Source: Mycobacteroides abscessus ATCC 19977
Lineage (GTDB): Bacteria; Actinomycetota; Actinomycetes; Mycobacteriales; Mycobacteriaceae
NCBI RefSeq assembly: GCF_000069185.1
Contig: NC_010397.1
Span: 124,001 to 188,000, forward strand
Length of the DNA stretch: 64,000 nucleotides
Direction: 5' to 3'
This document shows, in pieces, positions 23,109 through 32,298 of this stretch; position 1 is the stretch's first letter, and every line of letters starts with the position of its first letter. Position numbers and translations under genes: made by a program. The notes beneath the pieces were generated by a model. The model was not told where the DNA came from and made no database searches. It saw nothing but the letters and a program-made list of their open reading frames with translations.

Positions 23109-24782
23109 TCAGGCCGGTCCGGGCGGAGGTGCCCCCGCGGGTGCCTGTCCGGGCGGCGGCCCCTCCATCGGGGGGCCTTCCATGGGCGGACCGTCCATGG
23201 GCGGACCGGCCGGAGCCGGAGGCGGGCCCGCCCCCGGCGGCAGCGTCGTCACGATGGTGATACCCGGCTGGTTGGGGGGACTGGGCGCGCCCGACGAGGT
23301 TGGCGCGGTGGACGTCCGGGTCGGCTGCTGGGTCGTCTGCTGCGTTGGTTGCTGGGTACGCGTGGGCTGCTGTGTGTACGTGGGTTGCTGCGTATAGGTG
23401 GGTTGCTGAGTCTGGGTCGGCTGCTGGGTGGGCGCCGGTGTGGTCGACAGCGGGATGGGCGGCATGTTCAGCCGATCGGCCGGGATGTCCGGCGGTGGCA
23501 CCGGCGGCTGGCCGTTGATCAGCAGTTGGCCACTCTTGGCGCTATTGACCAGCGTTGACCACGCGCCGTTACCCAGTGTGGAGCCGATGTTGCAGCTGAC
23601 CTGACGGCTGCCCGCGGTCCAGCTCGGCAAGGTGATCGTGTTGTAGGACAGTGTCAGCGTGGTCGCGCGGAATCCGTCGGGATTGCCCATGTAGTCATTG
23701 GTCAACCGGGTGCAGTTGTCCTTGATGAACGCGTCCTGATCGGGCTCGGGAGGAACCGATCCAGGGAACTGCTCTGCCAGGCTCACCGTTCCGGTGATCT
23801 CCATGGCATGAGCCTTGTCGCAATCCACCGGGAGCTCGGTGGGCAGATTGGTGGTCGAATCGATGCCCAAGCAGGTGCCGGCGGGCCAGACCTTGGACTG
23901 ATCTTGCTCGGCGACCTTGCCCCGGAACAGCTGTTGCTGATTGTCGGCGCCGGGTAGTTGCAGCCCACACAGCACCCGGCGTTCTCCGGCCTCGGTCCAC
24001 CCCTTCTCACCGGGCCACAGCATGCCCATGGTGAATCGGCTGTTCGGGTCGTACCGATCGCCCAGGTAACGGTTGATGGCCACCTGGCACTGTTCCTGGC
24101 TGATCTCCTGGATACGGCCGACGGTGGGGGGCTTGGAATTGGGCCCGTACTCCGTACCCGGGAAGGTACGCAGGTCGATGGACTCGGCGATTTCGAAACG
24201 GTGGTCGTTGGCGCAGTCGACGATGTTGACGTCGTTGGTGGACGCGGGGGCGGGCCAGTTGAGGCATTCCCCCGCCTTCGCAGAGTTGAAGGTGCTGTTA
24301 CCCGGTGCGCCCGTGCTGGGTACCGGGTTGGAGTCGATCTTGTTGACCAGGCGGTCGGCTGAGGTCCAGCCGTCCGGCAGGGCTTGGGTGACACCCGCGA
24401 TGAAGAGGCCACCAAAGGTGACCAGGAGCAGCGCGCGGTGCGTGGAACGCTCTTTGAGCCCTTCCTTCAGGCCCGCCCACCACTGAGGTTTGGCGGATTC
24501 CTGGGCGCCTTGCTGCGGTTCCTCGGCCACAGGCACGGCGGAATCATCGGTGTCGGGGTATTCCAGGATTTCCGTCGCAGGCGCCTGCTCGGTGTCGACG
24601 GATTCGGTGGCGCCCTCTGCGGAGGACGCGCTGCCCGGAGCCTCTGCGGGCGGCGTGGCGGAGTCCGGAGACTCGACGGGGGAGTCTGCGGATGCGTCGG
24701 TGCCCAGCTCGTCGTTGGTGGGCTCATCCGGGGTGGAGTCGTCCCGCTCGACCTTTGGCGTGGGTTCGGCTTCGTCACTCAT
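23109..24782 (-). CDS. Septum-formation domain membrane protein (Rv3835-like)
   Basis: 557 residues from ATG 24782 (MSDEAEPTP). An acidic Glu/Ser/Thr/Pro-rich cytoplasmic region of about 120 residues precedes one membrane segment (ALLLVTFGGLFIAGV). The exterior has two Septum_form-type repeats with paired cysteines (AGECLNWP, VDCANDHRFEI; AGTCLGID, VDCDKAHAMEI). The tail is a low-complexity TQQPTY/TRTQQPTQQ tract followed by GPPMEGPP repeats. Relatives are linked to septation; the exact function is unknown. Confidence 0.83.
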   Translation of the reverse strand: MSDEAEPTPKVERDDSTPDEPTNDELGTDASADSPVESPDSATPPAEAPGSASSAEGATESVDTEQAPATEILEYPDTDDSAVPVAEEPQQGAQESAKPQWWAGLKEGLKERSTHRALLLVTFGGLFIAGVTQALPDGWTSADRLVNKIDSNPVPSTGAPGNSTFNSAKAGECLNWPAPASTNDVNIVDCANDHRFEIAESIDLRTFPGTEYGPNSKPPTVGRIQEISQEQCQVAINRYLGDRYDPNSRFTMGMLWPGEKGWTEAGERRVLCGLQLPGADNQQQLFRGKVAEQDQSKVWPAGTCLGIDSTTNLPTELPVDCDKAHAMEITGTVSLAEQFPGSVPPEPDQDAFIKDNCTRLTNDYMGNPDGFRATTLTLSYNTITLPSWTAGSRQVSCNIGSTLGNGAWSTLVNSAKSGQLLINGQPPVPPPDIPADRLNMPPIPLSTTPAPTQQPTQTQQPTYTQQPTYTQQPTRTQQPTQQTTQQPTRTSTAPTSSGAPSPPNQPGITIVTTLPPGAGPPPAPAGPPMDGPPMEGPPMEGPPPGQAPAGAPPPGPA

Positions 24783-24867
24783 ACTGCAGTCATTGTTACA
24801 GGTGGTGCCGCGGGTTAGCCGGGCGATGCGGTCTGCGTACGCCGCTAGATTGAACACTGTGACAACG

Positions 24868-25305
24868 ATGGAACCTGACCGTGACAACCCGGACGACCAG
24901 GCGGGGGAAGCCGAACATCAGGCCCGCGTTGCCGAGCAGGTCGCAGCGCTGGCCCATGAACTGTTCAACATGGCCCGGGAGGGTAACGCGTCCACCCTGG
25001 CCGCCTACCTCGACGCGGGCGCACCGGTGGATCTGACGAATGAGGCGGGTGACACGCTCGTCATGCTGGCCGCGTACCACGGAAACGCCTCGACGGTGCG
25101 ATCGCTGGTAGCGCGCGGAGCCGACGTGAACCGGGCCAATGACAAGGGGCAGACGCCGCTGGCTGGAGCGGTGTTCAAGGGCTCCGACGACATCGTCCAG
25201 ATCCTGGTCAATGCGGGCGCCGACCCCGCCGCGGGCACGCCGTCTGCGCTCGACGCCGCGCGGATGTTCGGCAAGGACGGGTATCTGAGCCTGTTCGGTG
25301 CCTAA
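24868..25305 (+). CDS. Ankyrin repeat protein
   Basis: About 145 residues. Three ankyrin units are visible: NASTLAAYLDAGAPVDLTNEAGDT, NASTVRSLVARGADVNRANDKGQT and SDDIVQILVNAGADPAAGTP. Ankyrin repeats bind other proteins. GTG 24859 could add three residues. It is divergent from the septum-formation gene (about 85 bp) and lies 42 bp before serS. The partner is unknown. Confidence 0.85.
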   Translation: MEPDRDNPDDQAGEAEHQARVAEQVAALAHELFNMAREGNASTLAAYLDAGAPVDLTNEAGDTLVMLAAYHGNASTVRSLVARGADVNRANDKGQTPLAGAVFKGSDDIVQILVNAGADPAAGTPSALDAARMFGKDGYLSLFGA

Positions 25306-25347
25306 TGGGTTGGCCGGGGTTTCCGGCTCCCACGTAATGTTCAGCAG

Positions 25348-26604
25348 GTGATCGACCTCAAATTCCTGCGCGAAAACCCCGATGCGGTGCGTGCCTCACA
25401 GCGGCTGCGGGGCGAGGATCCGGCACTCGTCGAGGTGCTGCTTGACGCCGACACGGCCCGGCGGGCGGCCATATCCACGGCCGATACGCTGCGCGCCGAG
25501 CAGAAGGCGGCAAGCAAGAAGGTGGGCAAGGCGACGCCCGAGGAGCGCCCGGCACTCTTGGCGGCCGCCTCGGAACTCGCCGCACAGGTCAAGTCGGCTG
25601 AAGCCGAGCAGGTAGTCACCGAGGCTGCGTTCACCGAGGCCCATAAGGCGATCAGCAATGTGGTGATCGACGGAGTTCCCGCTGGCGGCGAGCAGGACTT
25701 TGCGCTCCGCGAGTTGGTAGGCGAGCCACACCCGATCGAAAACCCAAAGGACCATGTGGAATTGGGTGAGTCGCTGGGCCTGTTCGATATGGAACGCGGC
25801 GCAAAGGTATCCGGTGCGCGGTTCTACTTCCTCACCGGGTACGGCGCGCTGCTACAGCTGGGCTTGTTGCAGCTGGCGGTGCAGACCGCGGTGGCCAACG
25901 GCTTCACCCTGCTGATCCCGCCGGTACTGGTTAAGCCGGAAATCATGGGCGGCACGGGATTTTTGGGTGCACACGCCGATGAGGTGTACCACCTCGAGGA
26001 GGACGACCTCTATTTGGTTGGCACTTCGGAGGTGCCCATCGCCGGGTATCACTCCGGCGAAATCCTTGATCTGAATAACGGGCCGCTGCGCTATGCGGGG
26101 TGGTCCAGCTGTTTCCGGCGTGAGGCCGGCAGTTACGGCAAGGACACCCGGGGCATCATCCGGGTACACCAGTTCGACAAGGTCGAGGCCTTTGTCTACT
26201 GCAAACCCGAAGACGCCGAGGCCGAGCATGAGAAGATCCTTGGCTGGGAACGGCAGATGCTGGGCCACATCGAGGTGCCCTACCGTGTGATCGATGTCGC
26301 GGCAGGCGATTTGGGCTCATCCGCGGCCCGCAAGTTCGACTGTGAGGCGTGGGTTCCTACGCAGCGGGCATATCGCGAGCTGACCTCCACCTCCAACTGC
26401 ACGACATTCCAGGCACGGCGGTTGGCGGTGCGTTACCGGGATGAGAGCGGCAAGCCGCAGATCGCGGCCACTCTCAACGGCACTCTCGCCACCACCCGAT
26501 GGCTGGTGGCGATCCTGGAGAACCACCAGCAGCCCGATGGCAGCGTCCGAGTCCCCACGGCGCTGGTGCCCTTCGTCGGTACCGAAGTGCTGGAGCCTAA
26601 ATGA
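25348..26604 (+). CDS. serS: Seryl-tRNA synthetase
   Basis: 418 residues, the usual length. It has the N-terminal coiled-coil arm that grips tRNA-Ser (about 25-105) and the class II catalytic core. Motif 2 is [32 protein letters not shown], partly shown by [14 protein letters not shown], and motif 3 is [15 protein letters not shown]. It charges tRNA-Ser. GTG 25348 gives the standard [15 protein letters not shown] start. It overlaps the next gene by ATGA. Confidence 0.97.
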   Translation: MIDLKFLRENPDAVRASQRLRGEDPALVEVLLDADTARRAAISTADTLRAEQKAASKKVGKATPEERPALLAAASELAAQVKSAEAEQVVTEAAFTEAHKAISNVVIDGVPAGGEQDFALRELVGEPHPIENPKDHVELGESLGLFDMERGAKVSGARFYFLTGYGALLQLGLLQLAVQTAVANGFTLLIPPVLVKPEIMGGTGFLGAHADEVYHLEEDDLYLVGTSEVPIAGYHSGEILDLNNGPLRYAGWSSCFRREAGSYGKDTRGIIRVHQFDKVEAFVYCKPEDAEAEHEKILGWERQMLGHIEVPYRVIDVAAGDLGSSAARKFDCEAWVPTQRAYRELTSTSNCTTFQARRLAVRYRDESGKPQIAATLNGTLATTRWLVAILENHQQPDGSVRVPTALVPFVGTEVLEPK

Positions 26605-27431
26605 CCGAGATGTTCGAGGTCGAGCTGAACGAGCTCCGTACCTGGTTCGGCTTCGGAGTAGCCGGGAACTTCGCCGGCCATCTCGAACAGGCCGGAGAGT
26701 CGGCGGATTTCGTGAATGTGGTCACCGAAGCCCCCGCCGGCACGTCCGCGCCCAAGGGAATCTTCCCGTGGTACGTGCCCGGTGCCGACGGGTTCCTCGG
26801 ACAGTTCCCGCTCTCGCAGGATGAGACGGTATTGCCCGAGAGCCAGACGCCGCTGAACCTGCAGATCGAACCCGAGGTGGGTTTGGCATGCCGGGTGAAT
26901 TGGCGCGGCGACGTTGTCGTGTCGCTTGAGCCGTTCGCGCTGGGCGCCTTCAATGACTGCTCAATCCGCCGGCCCAACGCCCCGAAGATCAGTCACAAGA
27001 AAAATTGGGGTGCGGCATCCAAAGGTGTTGCGCGACAGTTCTTCGAGGTCAGTGATCTGACTCCGGACGGTCCTACGGCCACTCTGCGACTCAACTGCCA
27101 CCTGCACACCGCGGATGGTCAGGAGCACGCGTACGGTGTCGACAGCCCGCTGCTCGGATACTCGTACTACGGCGAGGTACTGCTGGACTGGATCACCGAG
27201 CGCCTGGACAACCAGAAGGGGTCCGCCGACACGCCGTTGGAAGACGTCGGCGCGCTCATGGTGGCCGCCGGACATCCCGAGCACGTGTTGATCGGGATCG
27301 GGGCGACCAAGTACACGCCGCTGGGTGAGTCCACCTACTTGCAAGCGGGTGACGAGGCCGTGGTGCGGGTCTATAGCACCGAGTCCGATGCGGCTTCCGA
27401 GTTGCGCCAGCGGGTACGTACCGTCCGCTAG
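26601..27431 (+). CDS. DUF5718 family protein
   Basis: 276 residues, not assigned to a reaction. It begins [24 protein letters not shown] and contains [30 protein letters not shown] and [13 protein letters not shown]. This resembles bacterial DUF5718 proteins, some distantly like fumarylacetoacetate-hydrolase-type folds (weak inference). It is translationally coupled to serS, which may reflect shared expression rather than function. Confidence 0.72.
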   Translation: MTEMFEVELNELRTWFGFGVAGNFAGHLEQAGESADFVNVVTEAPAGTSAPKGIFPWYVPGADGFLGQFPLSQDETVLPESQTPLNLQIEPEVGLACRVNWRGDVVVSLEPFALGAFNDCSIRRPNAPKISHKKNWGAASKGVARQFFEVSDLTPDGPTATLRLNCHLHTADGQEHAYGVDSPLLGYSYYGEVLLDWITERLDNQKGSADTPLEDVGALMVAAGHPEHVLIGIGATKYTPLGESTYLQAGDEAVVRVYSTESDAASELRQRVRTVR

Positions 27432-27478
27432 GCGGGATATACGGGTTCGGCCCGCTGAGTTCGCGCTAGCGTCGGGGC

Positions 27479-27937
27479 ATGACCGAAGGCGTGACCTCGG
27501 ATACTTACCGCGAACTTTCCGAAAGCGGTGTGCAGAAACACAATAACCGGATGATACGGCTACTCCGGGAGAACGGCGGCAAGCTACCCGGTGTGCCCGA
27601 CGACGAGATGCCGGTGCTGATTGTGACCATCACCGGCGCGAAGTCGGGGATCCAGCGGCTGACACCCTTGGGGTACTTCGAACATCGGGGCCGTCGCTTC
27701 GTCGTGGGATCCAACGGGGGACAGGAACGGCCGCCGTCGTGGATCTTCAACGTGCGCGCCAATCCAGAGGTGACCGTCGAGGTGGTGCCTAACGTCTACG
27801 CCGCCGTGGCGCGTGAACTGAATTCGGAAGAGCGCCACAGGATGTTCCAGGCACTCGCGGCCAAGTACGCATTCTTCGGCGACTACCAATCGCGTATCAC
27901 CAGGGTGATCCCGATGTTCGAACTGGTGCCGTGCTAG
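27479..27937 (+). CDS. Deazaflavin (F420)-dependent nitroreductase family protein
   Basis: 152 residues. VLIVTITGAKSGIQRLTPLGYFEHRGRRFVVGSNGGQ and PSWIFNVRANPEVTVEV are the conserved features of the DDN family, split-barrel proteins that bind coenzyme F420 and reduce quinones or nitroaromatics. It ends RVIPMFELVP. Its stop shares CTAG with the convergent MBL/Rieske gene. The native substrate is unknown. Confidence 0.9.
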   Translation: MTEGVTSDTYRELSESGVQKHNNRMIRLLRENGGKLPGVPDDEMPVLIVTITGAKSGIQRLTPLGYFEHRGRRFVVGSNGGQERPPSWIFNVRANPEVTVEVVPNVYAAVARELNSEERHRMFQALAAKYAFFGDYQSRITRVIPMFELVPC

Positions 27938-29487
27938 CCCAGCTTTCTGGACCGCAGCTCATGGCCCTTGGAGGTCAGACAGCGCCCATTCTCCAGGTTC
28001 CACTCCCAACCGTGCAGATTGCAGGTGAGATTTTTCCCCTCCACCACACCGAATTTGGATAGATCGGCCTTCAGGTGCGGGCAGCGGCGCTGGATCTCCC
28101 AACCATCCAGCGTGATCGAAGCGCTGTCGTCGTGGGCCTCGGCGAACCAGCCGTCGGCGTAGGCGATGCGCTCATCGGTGAGGCATTTGAAGAACGTGTA
28201 CAGGTATTCGTTGTAGCCACCCACGCGCCACGCCTTGAACCGGGTGGACAAGAAGATGGTGTTCACCCAGTCTGGTTCGTCGTCGCGCAGCACCGTACGC
28301 ACCAGCTCGGGCGCGATCTCGAAGCCATAGCGATACTTCTCGTTGGGAATTGGCTCGCGAACAATACGTTTCGGGAAATCCAGGACCACCGTCTCGCTGC
28401 CGAGGCGCAGTTCCACCGGGTAGCCGATGCCATCGCAGATCTGGTCGGTTTGCGCCATGATCGGCTCGAACTTCGCGCGTAGCGGAGCCAGTAGCGGCTC
28501 GCCTTCGGCGGGTGCCCAGGAGGACTTCTCCGCGGCCAGTACGGGAGCCATCCGTTGCGCATACGCCTCGATATACGCGGCCTTACCCGCCCCGAAGATG
28601 TCCTCTGCTTCCTCGGTCGAAACCGGGTGTTCCAGTGAATTCAACTCGGAGGCAGTGAAATCGGCAACCGTGCCGGGAATCATCAGCAGACCCTTGTCGT
28701 GGCCGTGCTGGCGCATCTGATCCAGGAATACCAGCTGATCCGGAAAGATGTTCGCCGGATCGTCGTGATCATCGTTGAGGTCCCGGAGCCCGGTGTCGAG
28801 GAAGCACGGCGGTCCCGCTGACGGGATGACCCAGGTGGCGCCGACCTGGGCGATGTACTGGCGGCACCGGTCCATTTGGCGCTGGCGTTTCTGGGTGCCA
28901 AAGGCCTCCTTGGCACGGGCGGGCATGTCGTAGACCATCGGGTACCAGATGGCCCCCGAGTACTGCAGCATGTGCACGTCGATATGCCCGAACTCTTCGG
29001 CCAGTACATCCAGATCGACCGGACGGGCATCGTTCATGTTGAAAGCCGTCGTGGTGCCGTCGGACACCACAAGCCCGGAGTCGCCGATGGGCCCATCGGC
29101 CGGGGCCCGCAGCGCGATGATCATGATGTCCAGGTCGCCCTTGGGGCCACTCACCCGATGCTTCACCGAGTCTTCGGTCTCCACGAAGGTGTGAAATCCC
29201 AGTCCCTCCAGCTCCCGTCGCAGATCGGGCACCGGATAGTCCGGCAGTAGCACCACCGCGTCCTTGTTGACGTGGTCGGTCAGGTTCTTCGGGTCGTAGT
29301 GGTCCTTGTGGAGATGCGAGACGTAGAGGTAGTCGCAGCTTCCGAACCGGTCCCAGTCCAGGGTGCTGTTATCGGGGAACGGGAACCACGAGGCGAAGTA
29401 CGCGGGGTTGACCCAGGGGTCGCAGAGGATGCTCCCCGCCGCCGTCTCGATGAAGAATCCGGCATGGCCGACACTGGTGACTCGCAT
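27934..29487 (-). CDS. Metallo-beta-lactamase fold/Rieske [2Fe-2S] fusion protein (Rv3818-like)
   Basis: 517 residues. The N-terminal UlaG-like metallo-beta-lactamase domain starts VTSVGHAGFFIE and has the metal motif SHLHKDHYDP. The C-terminal domain is Rieske type, with RRCPHLKADL and LTCNLHGWEWNLENGRC giving the CxH...CxxH ligands. Rieske plus MBL architecture is known in CMP-N-acetylneuraminate hydroxylase, with the domains in the other order. An oxygenase or redox hydrolase role is inferred. M. tuberculosis has a homologue of nearly equal length (Rv3818). Confidence 0.85.
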   Translation of the reverse strand: MRVTSVGHAGFFIETAAGSILCDPWVNPAYFASWFPFPDNSTLDWDRFGSCDYLYVSHLHKDHYDPKNLTDHVNKDAVVLLPDYPVPDLRRELEGLGFHTFVETEDSVKHRVSGPKGDLDIMIIALRAPADGPIGDSGLVVSDGTTTAFNMNDARPVDLDVLAEEFGHIDVHMLQYSGAIWYPMVYDMPARAKEAFGTQKRQRQMDRCRQYIAQVGATWVIPSAGPPCFLDTGLRDLNDDHDDPANIFPDQLVFLDQMRQHGHDKGLLMIPGTVADFTASELNSLEHPVSTEEAEDIFGAGKAAYIEAYAQRMAPVLAAEKSSWAPAEGEPLLAPLRAKFEPIMAQTDQICDGIGYPVELRLGSETVVLDFPKRIVREPIPNEKYRYGFEIAPELVRTVLRDDEPDWVNTIFLSTRFKAWRVGGYNEYLYTFFKCLTDERIAYADGWFAEAHDDSASITLDGWEIQRRCPHLKADLSKFGVVEGKNLTCNLHGWEWNLENGRCLTSKGHELRSRKLG

Positions 29488-29615
29488 GGCTCCCAGCCTA
29501 TCGAGCTGCGATTTCGGTAGCCAAAGCGCGGACGGGCGCGTAGGTCCGCTGTTTGTGTGCCGAAATCCCCTGGACGAGGACCAGATGCTTAGCGAAGCTA
29601 CGTAAAATCGATGGG

Positions 29616-30053
29616 GTGTCCACCACAGATGGCCTCACTGCCGACGTACTTACCGTCATTGCGCGGCTCAACCGCTGGGTATCCAGCTACGCCGATCTAC
29701 CCGTGCCCACCGGGCAGGCGCGGCTCCTTGCGCTGGTCGGTGAGATGGAGGACGCCCGGATCTCAGATCTGGCGCAAGCCGATCATTGCAGCCAGCCCAC
29801 GATGACCGTGCAGCTGAAGCGGCTGCAGGACGTCGGGTATGTCGAGCGGCGCGTCGATCCCGCCGACAAGCGCGCGCAGCGCATCAAGCTGACCAGTAAG
29901 GGCCGCGAGGCGCTTGTCGCCATGCGTGCCCAGCGGCAGGGCGTGCTCGACCCGTGGCTGAGTACGTTGCCTGCCGAAGAGCAGCGGACTCTTGCCGAGG
30001 CTGCCGCGATCCTGGAGCGACTTACTCGCCGGATGGCGGCGCAGTCCGGTTAG
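29616..30053 (+). CDS. MarR family transcriptional regulator
   Basis: 145 residues from GTG 29616. The winged helix is ISDLAQADHCSQPTMTVQLKRLQDVGYVERRVDPADKRAQRIKLT, of which DPADKRAQRIKLT is the typical wing. It would bind DNA as a dimer and respond to small molecules. It is divergent from the MBL/Rieske gene and convergent with the ATPase gene, so it may regulate the former. No ligand can be guessed. Confidence 0.88.
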   Translation: MSTTDGLTADVLTVIARLNRWVSSYADLPVPTGQARLLALVGEMEDARISDLAQADHCSQPTMTVQLKRLQDVGYVERRVDPADKRAQRIKLTSKGREALVAMRAQRQGVLDPWLSTLPAEEQRTLAEAAAILERLTRRMAAQSG

Positions 30054-30063
30054 TCCTGCCGCC

Positions 30064-30777
30064 TCACTCGGCTGCGAACAGATGCCGCAGGTAGGCGCGC
30101 GGGTCGGTAAGAAAGCGCTGCCAGTGCCCCACCATCTCCAGGTCATCCCAATCGCGTTGCTGTACACCGTCTTCGTCGAATTCCAGGACGGTGGCGCCGG
30201 GGAAGGCGGCCAGCACGGGGGAGTGAGTGGCCATGATGACCTGCGATCCGGCGGCGACCACACCGTCGAGCATGGCCATCAACTGCAGCGATGAGGTGAA
30301 GGACAGCGCGGCCTCGGGCTCGTCGAGGATGAACAGCCCCCGCTCCATGTCCCGCTCGGCCAGGAAGGCGAGAAACGATTCCCCGTGCGAGCGCTCGTTG
30401 AGCCTGCCGTGGAAGATTTGTTCCGGGGTGCGCCCATCGACGGTTGTGAACAGTTGATGCATGGCCTCGGCACGCAGAAAGCAGCCTCCGCTGGGGCGTG
30501 GATGTTCCGCGTCGAGGGTGAATGTCCAGTGCAGGTCGGTGTCCTCGCCGCTGGGTTGTGCCCCCCAATGCTTCACGGCGGCTGGCAGTTTCCAGCTCCA
30601 GGCGGATGCCAGCGCCTCGAGGAAAGTCGACTTGCCGGAGCCGTTCTCGCCGACGATCACGGTGACACCGGTGGTCAGCCGCAGGGGTTCGGCGGCGATT
30701 CGGGCTATCGCAGGAATGTCGAAATACCAAGCATCCGGCTGCTTTTCACGACTGATCGCGATCTCACGAAGGATCAC
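30064..30777 (-). CDS. AAA-type ATPase (ABC-like ATP-binding cassette)
   Basis: 237 residues. The Walker A motif is GENGSGKST (43-51), Walker B is GLFILDEPEAALS (about 146-158), and the H-loop is MATHSP. This is the AAA_21/RecF-like group of stand-alone ATPases with no transporter segment. The gene converges on MarR 10 bp away and diverges from the nitronate monooxygenase gene. Its role is unknown; similar ATPases act in DNA repair or phage defence but no partner is here. Confidence 0.85.
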   Translation of the reverse strand: MILREIAISREKQPDAWYFDIPAIARIAAEPLRLTTGVTVIVGENGSGKSTFLEALASAWSWKLPAAVKHWGAQPSGEDTDLHWTFTLDAEHPRPSGGCFLRAEAMHQLFTTVDGRTPEQIFHGRLNERSHGESFLAFLAERDMERGLFILDEPEAALSFTSSLQLMAMLDGVVAAGSQVIMATHSPVLAAFPGATVLEFDEDGVQQRDWDDLEMVGHWQRFLTDPRAYLRHLFAAE

Positions 30778-30906
30778 TTCCTGATGGTACGGGACAGATA
30801 ATTCTCCCGTTCAGGCGGCTATATCACGGAGCATTCTGAAATACAGAACAGTGGTATCGCTAGAAACCGTTGGACCTGCGGTTTCGCGCGATCCTACGGT
30901 TGAGGC

Positions 30907-31872
30907 ATGACCTTCAACACCCGGCTCACGGACCGCTTCGGCATCGAGCATCCGGTGGTCCTGGCGCCCATGGACGACGTAGCCGATGCGCGCCTCGCGA
31001 GTGCGGTCAGTGCCGCCGGTGGACTGGGCCTGCTCGGTGGCGGCTACGCCGACGCGGACTGGGTGCGCCAACAGTTCGACCAGGTGTCCGCCGCGGTGGG
31101 ATGTGGATTCATCACCTGGACCCTGAAGGGAAACGAGCACGTCCTGGAGCACGCACTGGCACGAGGCCCGGCCGCGCTCTTTCTGTCCTTCGGGGATCCC
31201 GCGCCGTACGCACCCCGTATCCGGGCCGCAGGTGTCCCGTTGATCTGCCAGGTGCACAACATCAGGCAGGCAGCGCGAGCAATCGAGGTGGGCGCTGACG
31301 TCATCGTCGCTCAGGGCGGAGAAGCCGGCGGACACGGAGAAGGGCGGCGTTCCACGTTCACGCTGGTGCCGGAGGTCGTGGACCTCGTCGCCGGGACCGC
31401 GCCCCAGATCCTGGTGCTGGCAGCCGGTGGGGTGACCGATGGCCGCGGACTGGCGGCGTCGCTCGCGTTGGGGGCCGACGGTGTGCTGGTCGGAACTCGG
31501 TTCTGGGCTGCAGGAGAAGCCGCGATTTCCCGGGCCGCCCAGCGGCATGCGCTCCAGGTGGGCGGCGACGACACCATCCGTCAGCACGTCTACGACATCG
31601 TGCGCGGCAAGCGCTGGCCGAGTGCCTACAGCGGCCGGGTACTGCGCAACGATTTCGTCGACAAGTGGCATCGCCGCGAAGCCGAGCTTGCCCAACATCT
31701 TGATCAGGCCCGGTCTGAATATCAGAGCGGCGTGGCTGCCGAGGATTACCGCACCGCCAACCTGATCGTCGGTGAAGGTATCGGACAGGTGCGAAGCGTC
31801 GAGAGCGTTGCCGACATCATCGAGTCCATGGTGGCTCAGGCCGCTGCCATCAACTCGACATCAAGGAGCTGA
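30907..31872 (+). CDS. Nitronate monooxygenase/2-nitropropane dioxygenase-like flavoprotein
   Basis: 321 residues, TIM-barrel FMN enzyme. Conserved segments are HPVVLAPMDDVAD at the N-terminus, VIVAQGGEAGGHGEGR (flavin and substrate loop) and LAAGGVTDGRGLAASLALGADGVLVGTRF (phosphate-binding site). The family oxidises nitronates, or reduces enoyl-ACP in FabK. The first listing is preferred. It is followed 3 bp later by a tautomerase gene, forming a small oxidative operon with a LysR gene behind. Confidence 0.88.
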   Translation: MTFNTRLTDRFGIEHPVVLAPMDDVADARLASAVSAAGGLGLLGGGYADADWVRQQFDQVSAAVGCGFITWTLKGNEHVLEHALARGPAALFLSFGDPAPYAPRIRAAGVPLICQVHNIRQAARAIEVGADVIVAQGGEAGGHGEGRRSTFTLVPEVVDLVAGTAPQILVLAAGGVTDGRGLAASLALGADGVLVGTRFWAAGEAAISRAAQRHALQVGGDDTIRQHVYDIVRGKRWPSAYSGRVLRNDFVDKWHRREAELAQHLDQARSEYQSGVAAEDYRTANLIVGEGIGQVRSVESVADIIESMVAQAAAINSTSRS

Positions 31873-31875
31873 CCT

Positions 31876-32286
31876 ATGCCATTGGTGCGCATCGACCTCA
31901 CCGCGGATCGGTCCCCGGCAGAACAACGCGCGATCGCCGACGGCGTGCACGAGGGCCTCGTCGCAGTCTTGAAGATCCCTGCCCGAGATCGTTTTCAGAT
32001 CATCACCGCACACGACGCGGGCGACATCATCGCCGAGGACGCCGGTTTGGGATTCCGGCGGTCGCGCAGCGTGGTGATCGTGCATATCTTCACCCAGACC
32101 GGCCGCACAACCGAGACCAAGCAACGGATCTTCGCAGAGCTGGCAGACCGGCTCGGTGCTGTCGGTGTGACCGGTGCGGACCTGTTCGTCGGTATCAGCG
32201 AAAATGGCCCTCAGGATTGGTCTTTCGGCTTCGGACACGCGCAGTACGTGACCGGTGAGCTCGCAGTGCCCGCCGCAGGCGCATGA
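31876..32286 (+). CDS. Tautomerase family protein
   Basis: 136 residues. After the start Met comes PLVRIDL, giving the N-terminal proline that is the catalytic base in this superfamily. TETKQRIFAELADRL and GADLFVGISENGPQDWSFG fit the MIF/4-oxalocrotonate tautomerase pattern. It probably tautomerises a ketone or enol made by the preceding flavoprotein (inference). The LysR gene begins 13 bp downstream. Confidence 0.85.
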   Translation: MPLVRIDLTADRSPAEQRAIADGVHEGLVAVLKIPARDRFQIITAHDAGDIIAEDAGLGFRRSRSVVIVHIFTQTGRTTETKQRIFAELADRLGAVGVTGADLFVGISENGPQDWSFGFGHAQYVTGELAVPAAGA

Positions 32287-32298
32287 TTGACTTCGGCT

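Noticed and set aside
23300..23460. Tandem repeat-like Gln/Thr/Pro coding tract
   Set aside because: It is the low-complexity tail of the septum-formation protein, not a CRISPR or satellite repeat.
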